From assembly GCA_964490245.1 (NCBI GenBank), contig CAZBAF010000003.1, positions 62,001 through 126,000 on the forward strand: DNA of 64,000 nt. Reading direction: 5' to 3'. Below are positions 1 to 8,506 of the stretch, one piece after another. The notes under the pieces were generated by a model. The model ran no database searches. It was given only the letters and a program-made list of their open reading frames with translations, and was not told the origin of the DNA. Source of the DNA: CAZBAF01 sp964490245 (GTDB taxonomy: Bacteria > Patescibacteriota > Saccharimonadia > Saccharimonadales > JACDBH01). Each line of letters opens with the position of its first letter. The first letter of the stretch is position 1. Position numbers and translations under genes: made by a program.

Positions 1-1020
1 GGTTTTGGTGCGGTATGTCCGGTTAATGTCTTTGACCAGACGTTCGACATCCTCCTTGAGCCGCCTGTAGGCGTCGACTTCGCCGCGTGACGGCACTGCC
101 AGCATCAGCATGACGACTTTGCCATGCAGCTGCGGGTTTTCGGCCAGAAAGGTACGGTAGGCCTCGAGCCGTTCAATAAATCCTTTAGTCGGGTCCAGCC
201 GGTCCACAGTCAGGATGACTTTTTTGCCTCTGTACTGCTTTTGCAGCCGTTTGAGCTCGCGCTGAGTTCTCTTGGCATTCATGGCATCGCGGAACTTTGT
301 GTAGTCAATGCCAATCGGAAAGTCGGTCACGCGGACCGCCCGCTCCTTTAAGGCCAGTCCGCCTCTGGTCGGTGCGGCGCCTGTCAGCGCCTGGGCAGCG
401 TCTAAAAAATTCTCGGCATAAGATTTTATATGGAATCCGATCAGATCCGACCCCATGATACCCCGTACAATGGCGGGCGCCTGCCGCAGTGTGGCAAAAT
501 GTTCGGCCGACGGGAAGGGGATATGCAAAAAGAATCCGATATGGTCGTGGGGCCGGTGTTCGCGCAGCAGCCTGGGCAGCAGGAGTAGCTGGTAGTCATG
601 TACCCAGATGACCGATCCCGGCTTGCTGAGCGTCAGGACGGTGTCAGAAAACAGCTCATTGACCTCGCGGTAGGTTTTCCAGTCGCGTTCCTGATGGGTA
701 AAATCCGCCTCCAGATTATGCAAAAACGGCCACAGCACACTGTTGCTGTAGCCGCCATAGTACTGGTCAATCTGTTTCTGTGTTAAAAACACCGGATGGC
801 AGTTGTGGTTGGCCAGCTGCCGGACAATCTCGGTTTTTTCTGTTTCGGTCAGATCATCACTGACAATACCCGGCCAGCCGATCCATAAGTTGCCGCGTTT
901 ATTGGCGTACGAAGCCAGCCCGGTGGCAAGCCCCCCGGCGCTTGGGTATATTTCTAACCCGTTTTCTCCCTTTCTTACACTGACTGGCAGGCGATTGGAC
1001 ACAATGACAGTCTGACTCAT
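1..1020 (-). CDS. otsA: Trehalose-6-phosphate synthase (OtsA/GT20), 3' part outside window
   Basis: The reading frame is open for 340 codons on the minus strand from an ATG at 1020 to the window edge, so the C-terminus is missing. The protein starts MSQTVIVSNRLPVSVRKGEN and has the GT20 landmarks: the N-terminal SNRLP segment, a glycine-rich AGGLATGL loop, YYGGYSNSVLWP, WVHDYQLLLLP, GFFLHIPFPS, DLIGFH and VDRLDPTKG. The family transfers glucose from a nucleotide sugar to glucose 6-phosphate in the cytosol, giving trehalose 6-phosphate. Whether a phosphatase domain is fused cannot be seen. It is divergent from holA. Confidence 0.93.
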   Translation of the reverse strand, partial: MSQTVIVSNRLPVSVRKGENGLEIYPSAGGLATGLASYANKRGNLWIGWPGIVSDDLTETEKTEIVRQLANHNCHPVFLTQKQIDQYYGGYSNSVLWPFLHNLEADFTHQERDWKTYREVNELFSDTVLTLSKPGSVIWVHDYQLLLLPRLLREHRPHDHIGFFLHIPFPSAEHFATLRQAPAIVRGIMGSDLIGFHIKSYAENFLDAAQALTGAAPTRGGLALKERAVRVTDFPIGIDYTKFRDAMNAKRTQRELKRLQKQYRGKKVILTVDRLDPTKGFIERLEAYRTFLAENPQLHGKVVMLMLAVPSRGEVDAYRRLKEDVERLVKDINRTYRTKT

Positions 1021-1030
1021 GCCACGTACT

Positions 1031-1039
1031 ATTATAGCA
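1031..1039 (-). promoter_or_regulatory. Extended -10 promoter for otsA
   Basis: On the minus strand TGCTATAAT lies 10 bases before the otsA ATG. It is an extended -10 element without a good -35. The same TGC-TATAAT string recurs upstream of other genes in this window (28614, 42650). Confidence 0.5.
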
Positions 1040-1069
1040 GCTTATCTGTCTCTGTTATGATAGGAGCTG

Positions 1070-1984
1070 ATGATAACGGTGCTGACAGGTGTAAACGATT
1101 TCGCGAGGGGCGCAGAACTGAGGCGTCTGATTGATGCCTTTGTGGCCGAAGAGGGTGAGTTTGGCCTGGAACGGATTGACGCGGCCGAGGTTGATCTGGG
1201 TCGCCTGCTCGAAAGTGTGTTAAGCGTGCCGTTTCTGGCAGACAAGCGGATGATTGTTTTAACCAACCTTGCCGCCAACAAGCCGCTGGTTGAGGGTATT
1301 GAACAATTTTTAGCAGCAGTCGCCGACACAACAGAGGTGATTATTGACGAAAAAAAGTTCGACAAACGTCTTAATCTGTACAAAGTGCTCAAAAAGCAGG
1401 CCGATATGCGCGAATTCAACGAGCTTGACGAGCGTGCACTTGCTGCCTGGCTGGCACGAGAGGCCGAGGCGCGCGGCGGCCGGCTCAAGCCGGGCGATGC
1501 CAGTTATCTTGTGCAGCGCTGCGGACTGGACCAGCTGGGCTTAAGCAACGAGCTGGACAAGCTGCTGGCGCATAATCCGGAGATTACCCGTCAAATGATA
1601 GATCTGCTGACCGAGCCGCTGCCCCAGGGATCAGTGTTCGATCTGCTGGATGCCGCTTTCTCGGGCAACCGTAAAAAGACATCCGACCTCTATGACAACC
1701 AGCGCCGCCAGCAGGTCGAGCCGCAGGCCATCATGGGCATGATCGCCTGGCAGTTGCATGTGCTGGCAGTGGTTAAGTTTAATGAAAAAGATGGGGCAGA
1801 GCAGATTGCCAAAAAAGCCAAGCTCAATCCATTTGTGGTGCGTAAAACACTCAATTTAACCCGTAATCTTACCCAGGCACAGGTTAAGGATTTGGTCAGC
1901 CGTGCGCTCAAGCTGGATGTACGGCTCAAGTCCGAGATGATTGACGCCGACGACGCCGTCCAGCACTTCCTGCTGACTATCTAA
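1070..1984 (+). CDS. holA: DNA polymerase III subunit delta
   Basis: 304 residues, the usual HolA length. The N-terminus (MITVLTGVNDFARGAELRRL) matches the start of the AAA+-like delta fold, which loads the beta clamp as part of the clamp-loader complex. The C-terminal part (about 200-304) has the helical collar pattern, with a MIAWQLHVLAVVKF segment typical of HolA. AGGAG at 1062-1066 precedes the ATG by 3 bases, and TGTTATGAT at 1053-1061 could be an extended -10. In many bacteria holA sits beside rpsT, as here, where the two genes converge. Confidence 0.9.
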   Translation: MITVLTGVNDFARGAELRRLIDAFVAEEGEFGLERIDAAEVDLGRLLESVLSVPFLADKRMIVLTNLAANKPLVEGIEQFLAAVADTTEVIIDEKKFDKRLNLYKVLKKQADMREFNELDERALAAWLAREAEARGGRLKPGDASYLVQRCGLDQLGLSNELDKLLAHNPEITRQMIDLLTEPLPQGSVFDLLDAAFSGNRKKTSDLYDNQRRQQVEPQAIMGMIAWQLHVLAVVKFNEKDGAEQIAKKAKLNPFVVRKTLNLTRNLTQAQVKDLVSRALKLDVRLKSEMIDADDAVQHFLLTI

Positions 1985-2058
1985 AACCATAAGCCTATTA
2001 CTTTTACTGCTGTAGAACTTGCCTCATCCGTTGAGTAACATCTTCGAGCTAAAATAAA

Positions 2059-2082
2059 AAACCGCCCCCAGGCGAGGGCGGT
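2059..2082 (-). terminator. Intrinsic terminator of rpsT
   Basis: AACCGCCC/GGGCGGTT is an 8-bp GC-rich stem. Read on the minus strand it is followed by TTTTTTATTTT, so it ends the rpsT transcript. It lies between the convergent holA and rpsT genes. Confidence 0.85.
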
Positions 2083-2119
2083 TCTTGACTCGTGACTCTT
2101 GTGGTTTTAGCCCTGAGAG

Positions 2120-2467
2120 TTATTTCTTCTTAGCCGGAGCTTTTTTAGCTGCCGGTTTCTTTGCGGCTGGCTTTTTAGCGGGAGCTTTCTTGGCTGCGGG
2201 CTTGGCGGCCTTTTTTTCTACCTTGACGCCGGCTTTTTTGGCGGCAGCAGCCAGCTGGCGCTTTTTGCGGGCGACTTTGTTCTTGTGGACCAGGCCTTTC
2301 TTAGCCGCTTTGTCCAGGTCGCTCTGAGCCTTGCTCTGGGTCTTGGCTGCAGGCTTCTTGAAGAAGGTCTTTAGCGAGCTGCGCAGCGACTTCTTGGTGC
2401 GCGCATTGCGGGCTGTGGCCTTGCGGGTCTGCTTAACACGCTTCTTGGCTGATTTGATAATAGGCAT
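2120..2467 (-). CDS. rpsT: Small ribosomal subunit protein bS20 with Lys/Ala/Pro tail
   Basis: The first 75-80 residues (MPIIKSAKKRVKQTRKATAR, then a Lys-rich helical hairpin) match bS20, which binds 16S rRNA in the body of the 30S subunit. At 115 residues it is about 25-30 longer than usual. The extra length is a C-terminal tail made of repeated PAAKK/APAKK units, like histone H1 tails. GAGGA lies just upstream of the ATG. The tail probably binds nucleic acid; this is inference. Confidence 0.92.
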   Translation of the reverse strand: MPIIKSAKKRVKQTRKATARNARTKKSLRSSLKTFFKKPAAKTQSKAQSDLDKAAKKGLVHKNKVARKKRQLAAAAKKAGVKVEKKAAKPAAKKAPAKKPAAKKPAAKKAPAKKK

Positions 2468-2605
2468 GAGTGATTCCTCTTTTTTGCTTATGTTTACGGT
2501 CTTTCAACGCAAAACTATACAGAAAATGACCGCTGTTGTAAAGAAGGGCAGGAACGTGCTGTGTTGTGAGGGGCTTTGCTCACCTTGCCTATGCTTGAAA
2601 AGTTG

Positions 2606-2634
2606 TAGACTTTTCTTTGCTCTTATGGTAATAT
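2606..2634 (+). promoter_or_regulatory. Probable promoter for the DHH/truB operon
   Basis: TAGACT at 2606-2611 and TAATAT at 2629-2634 are 17 bases apart, with TATGG just before the -10. This leaves a leader of about 45 bases before the ATG at 2684. The match is moderate. Confidence 0.4.
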
Positions 2635-2683
2635 GCACAGGAGTTATACATTCAAACAAAAATAGAAAAACTAGCATACAGAA

Positions 2684-4339
2684 ATGGATCCAGCTCCAAA
2701 CCCCGACCAACAGTCTTCATCGCCCAAGCAGCAGGTGACAGAACGCCTGCGCCAGGCGGTTAATGTGCTGGTTACGGTTCGCACCAACCCCAATGTGGAT
2801 GAGCTGGCCTCGGCTATTGGCCTGACCCTGATGCTGAACAAGCTGGGCAAGCATGCCACGGCCGTCTTTAGCGGCGAGGTGCCCTCGACACTGGAGTTTT
2901 TGAAGCCCGAGGAAACCATCGAGACAAATACCGACTCTTTGCGCGATTTTATCGTTTCGCTGGATAAGAGCAAGGCTGACAAGCTGCGCTACAAGGTCGA
3001 AGAAAACGTCGTCAAGATATTCATTACGCCGTACCGCACCTCTATAACAGAGAAAGATCTGGAGTTCACCCAGGGGGACTTTAACGTTGATGTGGTGGTG
3101 GCGCTGGGTGTGACGCAGCGCGAGGAGCTGGATCAGGCTATTACGGCGCACGGGCGTATTCTGCATGATGCTACGATTATTACAGTCACCTGCGGGCAGC
3201 GCGAATCTTCGCTGGGTGTGATCAACTGGCAGGAGCCGGCCGCAAGTTCTTTAAGCGAAATGCTGGTCAGTATCAGCGAATCGTTCCAGGGCGGTCTGAT
3301 CGATACCCAGATGGCTACAGCCTTTTTGACCGGTATCGTGGCCGAGACCGAACGCTTCAGCAACCCCAAGACAAGCCCCAAAGTTATGACTATGGCCGCG
3401 CAGTTGATGGCTGCCGGCGCCAACCAGCAGCTGATTGCTAACGAGCTGGAAAAAACAGGGGAAGTCGCCATCCATGCCGAATCAGAAACGGCTCCTGCAC
3501 CTGACGCACCGGCATCGCATGTTGCTGAGGCAGAGGAAGGTACGCTGTCTGTGCAGCACGATGCTGCCGCTACAGCCGATAAGGATGAGGCTCCAGATCA
3601 GACAAAAACTGCCCCAGAACCTGTCGCCGAACCTGCACCCTCCGGCAGCGGGCCTGAGATCCAGATCGATAACGAAGGCAATCTGATGCGGCCCAAGCCG
3701 ACCATTGCCGGTCATAAGGTTATTCAGCCGCTTGGCAGTCAGACCGAACAGACCTCGGCTCCGAGCTTCCTGCCGCCTGCGCCTAAAGCCGGCGCGGACG
3801 ACAGCGGTGAGATATTCAATCCGTTGCAGGCACCGGGTGCGCAAAACAGCTCAACAATTCCGGGTTTGCCGCCGATGCCAGAGATACCGCCAGACAGCGC
3901 CCCCGCCGAACTGCCGGATGACACCACCCTGGCTGAGATTGAAGAAGCCGTGCGCAGCCCGCATGTGCAGGCTGACGACGGCGCCGACCCGCAGGAAAGT
4001 GCCCGCGCGGCCGTGGATAGTGCTTTTTCGCAGACCGGATTTGATCCTGCCAACCAGGCACGCTCAGATCTGAACTCTTTGCCGCTGACGGCACCCGCCG
4101 AGCCTGCGCCCGCACCGGAGCCAGCACCACAGCAGACGCTGCCGCCCGTACAGAACCCCGAGCCGGCGGCCAGCCAGCCGCTACCCGCCCAGGAGCCCAT
4201 ACCGGTTGGTGATAACCTTGTTGCCCAGGTACCGGGCGGTATGCCGCTGCACACTTTGGGTGAGGTTGTTCCAGAGGGTGATCAGGGTGGAGCAATGGCC
4301 CCGCCGCCAGTCCCCCCTCCATTCAACCTGCCGCAGTAA
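2684..4339 (+). CDS. DHH-family (NrnA-like) protein, catalytic motifs degenerate, long Pro-rich tail
   Basis: 551 residues. Residues 15-270 have the DHH phosphoesterase layout and the gene sits just before truB, as nrnA does in many bacteria (nrnA-truB-rpsO-pnp). The key motifs have decayed. The usual HxNPDGDAxGS reads TNPNVDELASA, so the His and the first Asp are lost, and the DHH box region reads TVTCGQRESSLG. Nanornuclease or pAp phosphatase activity is therefore unlikely. Residues 280-551 are low-complexity, rich in Pro, Ala and Glu, and look disordered. The role may be structural or regulatory. The stop codon lies inside the left arm of a long hairpin. Confidence 0.75.
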   Translation: MDPAPNPDQQSSSPKQQVTERLRQAVNVLVTVRTNPNVDELASAIGLTLMLNKLGKHATAVFSGEVPSTLEFLKPEETIETNTDSLRDFIVSLDKSKADKLRYKVEENVVKIFITPYRTSITEKDLEFTQGDFNVDVVVALGVTQREELDQAITAHGRILHDATIITVTCGQRESSLGVINWQEPAASSLSEMLVSISESFQGGLIDTQMATAFLTGIVAETERFSNPKTSPKVMTMAAQLMAAGANQQLIANELEKTGEVAIHAESETAPAPDAPASHVAEAEEGTLSVQHDAAATADKDEAPDQTKTAPEPVAEPAPSGSGPEIQIDNEGNLMRPKPTIAGHKVIQPLGSQTEQTSAPSFLPPAPKAGADDSGEIFNPLQAPGAQNSSTIPGLPPMPEIPPDSAPAELPDDTTLAEIEEAVRSPHVQADDGADPQESARAAVDSAFSQTGFDPANQARSDLNSLPLTAPAEPAPAPEPAPQQTLPPVQNPEPAASQPLPAQEPIPVGDNLVAQVPGGMPLHTLGEVVPEGDQGGAMAPPPVPPPFNLPQ

Positions 4340-4410
4340 TCACTGCAGCGCAACCTGATTAGACTTGGGTGAAGCCCAAGCCCGCCAAGTTGCGTTGCAG
4401 TGATTACTGC
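4333..4410 (+). repeat. Long inverted repeat with nested hairpin
   Basis: A 22-base left arm at 4333-4354 pairs with 4389-4410 with a single G-U exception. Inside is a second stem, CTTGGG (4364-4369) with CCCAAG (4375-4380). No T-run follows, so it is not a standard terminator. The left arm overlaps the stop of the upstream gene. It could be a processing site, a translational control element for truB or a MITE-like insertion. Confidence 0.8.
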
Positions 4411-4478
4411 AGTCTGTGGTGGATGGAATTTTTCAACGTTCTGGACGACAGACCTCAACCTCTGTACTCTAGGGGGTG

Positions 4479-5150
4479 ATGGACGGAATCTTACTTATAG
4501 ATAAGCCGAAAGGTTGGACATCGTTTGATGTGGTGGCGAAGGTGCGCGGACAAATTAAGCGCGAGACGGGCATAAAAAAGCCAAAGGTGGGTCACACCGG
4601 GACGTTGGATCCGCTCGCGACCGGTCTGATGGTAGTTGTGGTGGGCAGCTACTGCAAGCGCGCACAGGAGTTCAGCAAACTGGATAAGACATACGAGGTA
4701 GAAATGCAGCTGGGGCAGACCAGCACCACCGGTGATGGGGAAGGCGAGAAAACCCACGTATCTGATGATATACCCTCAGAGCAGGCTGTTCTGGCCGCGC
4801 TGGAGGCTTTTAAGGGCGAGATAAGCCAGGTGCCGCCAATTTATAGCGCTATCAAGGTCAACGGCCAGCGCGCCTATGATCTGGCGCGCAAGGGCAAAGA
4901 GGTCATTCTGGAACCGCGAAAAGTCATTATCTATGACCTATCCTCTATTACCTATGCTTACCCAAAAATAAGCTTTACTGTCCGGGTAAGCAGTGGCACC
5001 TATATACGAAGTCTAGTAGAAGATGTGGGCAAAGAACTGGGCACCGGCGCGTATATGAGCAACCTGCGCCGCACAGAGGTGGGTGAGTTTAAGCTCAAGG
5101 GCGCGTGTACGGTTGAAGATTTCAAGCTTGAAAATATCTTACAGGGGTGA
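4479..5150 (+). CDS. truB: tRNA pseudouridine(55) synthase TruB, short form
   Basis: About 223 residues. GILLIDKPKGWTSFDVV and the catalytic GHTGTLDPLATG loop (Asp is the nucleophile) identify TruB, which makes pseudouridine 55 in the T-arm of tRNA. PPIYSAIKVNGQRAYDLARKG and the C-terminal GTYIRSL are also present. It lacks the C-terminal PUA-like domain of the 300-residue enzymes. An in-frame GTG at 4476 overlaps the AGGGGG; the ATG at 4479 is preferred, although the spacing to AGGGGG is very short. Confidence 0.93.
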   Translation: MDGILLIDKPKGWTSFDVVAKVRGQIKRETGIKKPKVGHTGTLDPLATGLMVVVVGSYCKRAQEFSKLDKTYEVEMQLGQTSTTGDGEGEKTHVSDDIPSEQAVLAALEAFKGEISQVPPIYSAIKVNGQRAYDLARKGKEVILEPRKVIIYDLSSITYAYPKISFTVRVSSGTYIRSLVEDVGKELGTGAYMSNLRRTEVGEFKLKGACTVEDFKLENILQG

Positions 5151-5156
5151 TAGAAT
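5128..5156 (+). promoter_or_regulatory. Promoter for rpsO inside the 3' end of truB
   Basis: TTGAAA (5128-5133) and TAGAAT (5151-5156) are exactly 17 bases apart. Only 11 bases separate the -10 from the rpsO ATG, so the mRNA would have a leader of about 4-5 bases. Confidence 0.7.
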
Positions 5157-5167
5157 ACCCATAACTT

Positions 5168-5434
5168 ATGATTACAGTAGAGAAGAAACAAAAGGTCATC
5201 GCAGATTTGCAGACCGCCAAGAATGACACCGGCAGCCCAGAGGTACAGGTGGGTATCCTGACTGCACGTATTAACGAGCTGACCGATCATCTGAAGGTCA
5301 ATAAAAAAGATTTTGCCGCCCGCCGCGGTTTGCTGCAGATGGTTGGACGCCGCAAGAAGCTGCTCAAGTACCTGGCTGACAAAGACGCTCAGGCCTATCT
5401 GAAGACCATCGAAAAACTCGGCATCCGTAAGTAG
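5168..5434 (+). CDS. rpsO: Small ribosomal subunit protein uS15
   Basis: 88 residues, the normal length. The protein matches uS15 throughout, with TGSPEVQVGILTARINELTDHL and the RRGLLQMVGRRKKLLKYL helix that binds the 16S rRNA three-way junction. The order truB-rpsO-pnp is conserved in bacteria. There is no ribosome-binding site; the promoter at 5128-5156 predicts a nearly leaderless mRNA. Confidence 0.97.
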   Translation: MITVEKKQKVIADLQTAKNDTGSPEVQVGILTARINELTDHLKVNKKDFAARRGLLQMVGRRKKLLKYLADKDAQAYLKTIEKLGIRK

Positions 5435-5447
5435 TTATGCCGTTCTA

Positions 5448-5471
5448 GTAAGCGTGAAGGTTCACGCTTAC
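5448..5471 (+). terminator. Hairpin after rpsO, no U-tract
   Basis: GTAAGCGTGAA at 5448-5458 is a perfect inverted repeat with TTCACGCTTAC at 5461-5471. No T-run follows, so it may be a processing or stability hairpin of the rpsO-pnp transcript rather than a terminator. Confidence 0.55.
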
Positions 5472-5494
5472 GATGAAATGCATAAAGTAACTAA

Positions 5495-5577
5495 CCGGGA
5501 CTTGGTAACAGAGCACAGCTATATTGCCCGCTTACGCATTTCCAGGCGTATATCTGAACCCTGCGACCAAAGCCCGG
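5495..5577 (+). ncRNA. Structured 5' leader of pnp
   Basis: CCGGG (5495-5499) and TTGGT (5502-5506) pair with ACCAA (5566-5570) and CCCGG (5573-5577) around a 2x2 internal loop. Inside is a hairpin TACGC (5533-5537)/GCGTA (5546-5550). The element ends 20 bases before the pnp ATG. In E. coli PNPase regulates its own leader after RNase III cleavage; a similar role here is inference. Confidence 0.6.
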
Positions 5578-5597
5578 ACCACAAGGAGTACTAATCT

Positions 5598-7745
5598 ATG
5601 AGTACTATCAACCCGTTTAACAAAGACATCATCAGTGTCGAAACCGATCTGTGCGGCAAGAAGCTCACGCTGGAGGTGAACCGTGTCGGATTCAGGACCA
5701 GCGCCAGTGTGCTGGCAACTTATGGCGACACCGTTGTGCTGGGCACGGCTATGGTCAGCAACAGTGCGGTTAAGGGTATGGATTATTTCCCGCTCAGCAT
5801 CGATTATGAAGAAAAAATGTACGCCGCCGGCAAGATCAGCGGTAGCCGTTTTATCAAGCGCGAAGGCCGGCCGTCAGATGACGCGGTATTGATCGGCCGC
5901 CTGATTGACCGCCCCATCCGGCCGCTTTGGCCAAAGGGCTATCGTAATGAGGCGCAAGGTGTTGCGACGGTTTTGAGCATGGATCCGGCTTTCCGGCCCG
6001 ACATGATTGCCATGATCGCCATGAGTGCGGCCTTTATGCTGACCGGGGCACCGTTTGAGGGTCCGGTGGCAGGTCTGCGCGTGGGCATGAAAGACGACGG
6101 CTCGTTTGAAGCATTTATGACCCCGGAAGAGCTCGAAAACGGCAAACTGGACCTGGTGGTTGCCGGTACCGAGCACGGCATTATGATGGTAGAGGCCGGC
6201 GCATCAGAAGCGAGCGAAGCAGAAGTCATCAAGGCTATGGAATATGCCTTTACTGCTTTCCAGCCGGCTATCAAGCTACAGCAGGAGCTGGTTAAAAAGG
6301 TTGGTGTTACGCCTATGGACTACACGCTGATGAAGCCGGATGAGGATATTCAGAAGCGTGTTAACACCTGGGCCGCCGGTAAGATGGGTGCCAATCTGCG
6401 GGCGCCGTATCCGGAGCGCAACCAGTTGGTGTCAGAGCTGCGCGAGGCTATGCATGCCCACTTTGCCGAAGAAATCGGCGAGGAAGCATACGAGGCGCTT
6501 AAGGGTGAATATGATGAGGCGCTGACAATGGCTGTGCACAACGATGTCAGGGGCGGTATCGTAAAAGAATCAATTCGTCCTGACGGCCGCAAGCTGGACG
6601 AGATTCGCCCGTTGTCATCCGAGGTCGGCATTTTGCCGCGTGTGCACGGCAGCAGCCTGTTTACGCGTGGCATGACCCAGGCGCTGAATATTGTGACGCT
6701 GGCTCCGCTGAGCTATGTGCAGCTTGTCGATACGATGGAGAAAGACGGCGAGCGCCGTTACATGCACCACTACAATGCGCCGGGTTATACGGTTGGCGAG
6801 GTGCGGCGGCTGGGATCACCGGGCCGGCGCGAGATCGGTCACGGCTATCTGGCCGAGCGCGCATTGACCGCGGTGCTGCCTGATGAGGCTGAGTTTCCGT
6901 ACACCATCCGTTCGGTCACCGAGATTATGTCTCAGAACGGCTCGACCAGCATGGCTGCCACCTGTGCCAGCTGTCTGGCGCTTATGGACGCCGGTGTGCC
7001 GCTTAAGGCGCCGGTCAGCGGTATCGCTATGGGACTGATGATGGATGGCGACAAGCCGTACATTTTAAGCGATATTGCTGATGCCGAGGACTTTGCCGGC
7101 GATATGGACTTTAAGGTAACGGGTACCGCCAAAGGTATTACGGCCCTGCAGATGGATATGAAGGTGCACGGGCTGCCGGTGAAGGTGCTGGCCAAAGCGC
7201 TGGAACAGGGCAAGACAGGCCGTGCGGCTATTTTGGAGCACATGCTGACCACCATTGCCCAGCCAAAGGGCGAGTTGAGCCCGTACGCGCCGCGTGTTGA
7301 GTCAATTCAGATCAATCCTGATAAGATCCGTGAGGTGATTGGCAAGGGCGGCGAGACCATTCAGAAGATCACGGCCGAAACCGATACCGAAATTGATATC
7401 AAAGACGACGGCACGGTGATGATTGCCAGCCCGGACAAGGCCAAGATTGAGGCCGCCAAGCAGTGGATCCAGACTATTGTGGCCGAGCCCGAAATCGGCG
7501 CCATCTATAAGGATGTGCCGGTGGTAAGCGTGCTTGAGTTTGGTGCCTTTGTGCAGATTCTGCCGGGCAAGGATGGCCTGGTGCATATCTCTGAGCTGTC
7601 AGAGAAGCGGGTCGAAAAGGTCGGCGACGTGGTAAAAGAAGGCGACAAAGTGACCGTTAAACTGGTTGCCATCGATGACCGCGGCCGTCTGAACCTTAGC
7701 ATGAAGGCCGCCGCCCGCGACCAGTCAGACAAACAGGACAAGTAA
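5598..7745 (+). CDS. pnp: Polyribonucleotide nucleotidyltransferase (PNPase)
   Basis: 715 residues with the full PNPase layout. There are two RNase PH-like domains (about 10-230 and 315-545, the second starting at SIRPDGRKLDEIRPLSSEVG), a helical linker, a KH domain with IREVIGKGGETIQKI (about 575-590) and an S1 domain (about 635-705, VLEFGAFVQILPGKDGLVH). It is a phosphorolytic 3'-5' exoribonuclease of the degradosome. AAGGAG lies 10 bases before the ATG. RNase J is encoded 1.6 kb downstream. Confidence 0.97.
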   Translation: MSTINPFNKDIISVETDLCGKKLTLEVNRVGFRTSASVLATYGDTVVLGTAMVSNSAVKGMDYFPLSIDYEEKMYAAGKISGSRFIKREGRPSDDAVLIGRLIDRPIRPLWPKGYRNEAQGVATVLSMDPAFRPDMIAMIAMSAAFMLTGAPFEGPVAGLRVGMKDDGSFEAFMTPEELENGKLDLVVAGTEHGIMMVEAGASEASEAEVIKAMEYAFTAFQPAIKLQQELVKKVGVTPMDYTLMKPDEDIQKRVNTWAAGKMGANLRAPYPERNQLVSELREAMHAHFAEEIGEEAYEALKGEYDEALTMAVHNDVRGGIVKESIRPDGRKLDEIRPLSSEVGILPRVHGSSLFTRGMTQALNIVTLAPLSYVQLVDTMEKDGERRYMHHYNAPGYTVGEVRRLGSPGRREIGHGYLAERALTAVLPDEAEFPYTIRSVTEIMSQNGSTSMAATCASCLALMDAGVPLKAPVSGIAMGLMMDGDKPYILSDIADAEDFAGDMDFKVTGTAKGITALQMDMKVHGLPVKVLAKALEQGKTGRAAILEHMLTTIAQPKGELSPYAPRVESIQINPDKIREVIGKGGETIQKITAETDTEIDIKDDGTVMIASPDKAKIEAAKQWIQTIVAEPEIGAIYKDVPVVSVLEFGAFVQILPGKDGLVHISELSEKRVEKVGDVVKEGDKVTVKLVAIDDRGRLNLSMKAAARDQSDKQDK

Positions 7746-7759
7746 AGGAGGCGTTCACC

Positions 7760-7973
7760 ATGCCGCAAACCCATCAACCCATACCCCTCAGGCCGCCGCA
7801 CAGGCCGGTCGAAAAGCGTTTGGATGAGGACCGTGCAGGTATTACCCCTGACCGGATTATCCCGCCGCTGCCCTTGGATCGTCCTTTCAAGNNNNNNNNN
7901 NGGCACGGCCCTTGAGGCAGTTCGTGTGACCGTAGAGCCTGGTGACGATCGGCCCCGGCTCGGATACCTATAA
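7760..7973 (+). CDS. Small Pro/Arg-rich protein interrupted by scaffold gap
   Basis: An AAAGGAGG site at 7744-7751 is followed at a good distance by ATG 7760. The frame runs MPQTHQPIPLRPPHRPVEKR and on to the N-gap at 7892. After the gap an open frame (GTALEAVRVTVEPGDDRPRL) ends at TAA 7971-7973. The two halves fit one small gene only if the true gap length differs from the 10 Ns shown. It lies between pnp and a kinase gene that starts with its own AAGGAAG site. No family is recognised. Confidence 0.5.
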
Positions 7974-7985
7974 AGGAAGTATAAA

Positions 7986-8452
7986 ATGACCAAGCCGCTA
8001 CTCTTTGTGCTTTTTGGCTACCCGGGATCGGGCAAAAGTTTTTTTGCCAAGCAACTGGCAGAGAGAAAAGGCTATATCAGGCTCAATGGTGACTCAATGC
8101 GAGTAGCTATGTACGGTTCGGTAGAAGCTTTAAAAAACGAAGATGCTGCAGATGTGCGCAGTAAAATCTTTAAAGCTATCGATTACGGTGTTGGCCAAAT
8201 CCTGGCAGCTGGCAAAACGGTCATCTATGATGCTAACAATAATGCCCGGCGAATCCGGCGCGATAAGGAAAAGCTTGCCGAAAAACACGGGGCAGAAGCG
8301 GTTGTTGTGTGGGTAGAGGCGCCAAAAGACATTGCCGCTAAACGTACGCAAGATCGTGAAGCCACGGTTGACCAGCGAAGATTGACGGCACGGTTTCGTT
8401 CGAAGCGCAGCTTAAGAGCTTTGAAGAGCAACTTAAAAAGGTAGCGGCATGA
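7986..8452 (+). CDS. P-loop kinase-like ATPase (AAA_33 type), C-terminus frameshifted
   Basis: VLFGYPGSGKSFFAKQLAER (residues 6-25) is a Walker A of the small polynucleotide kinase/zeta-toxin-like family, followed by RLNGDSMR and VIYDANNNARRIRRD. As written the frame stops at 8444 with a Lys/Arg-rich tail. In another frame the last stretch reads FEAQLKSFEEQLKKVAA and stops at 8450-8452, an amphipathic helix typical of such proteins. A one-base insertion or two-base deletion near 8365-8375 would join them. It may be a sequence error or a true mutation. Substrate unknown. Confidence 0.65.
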
Positions 8453-8506
8453 CTGCATCTGAAAAATGGCACATGGCAAACAATTTGGTAAATCGGCAAA
8501 TGGAAA

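Noticed and set aside
124..1015. Plus-strand open frames over the first kilobase
   Set aside because: They are shadows of the minus-strand otsA gene, whose motifs are clear across the whole stretch.
7760..7973. Treating the minus-strand frame across the 7892 gap as a gene
   Set aside because: It is antisense to pnp for most of its length and runs through undefined bases.
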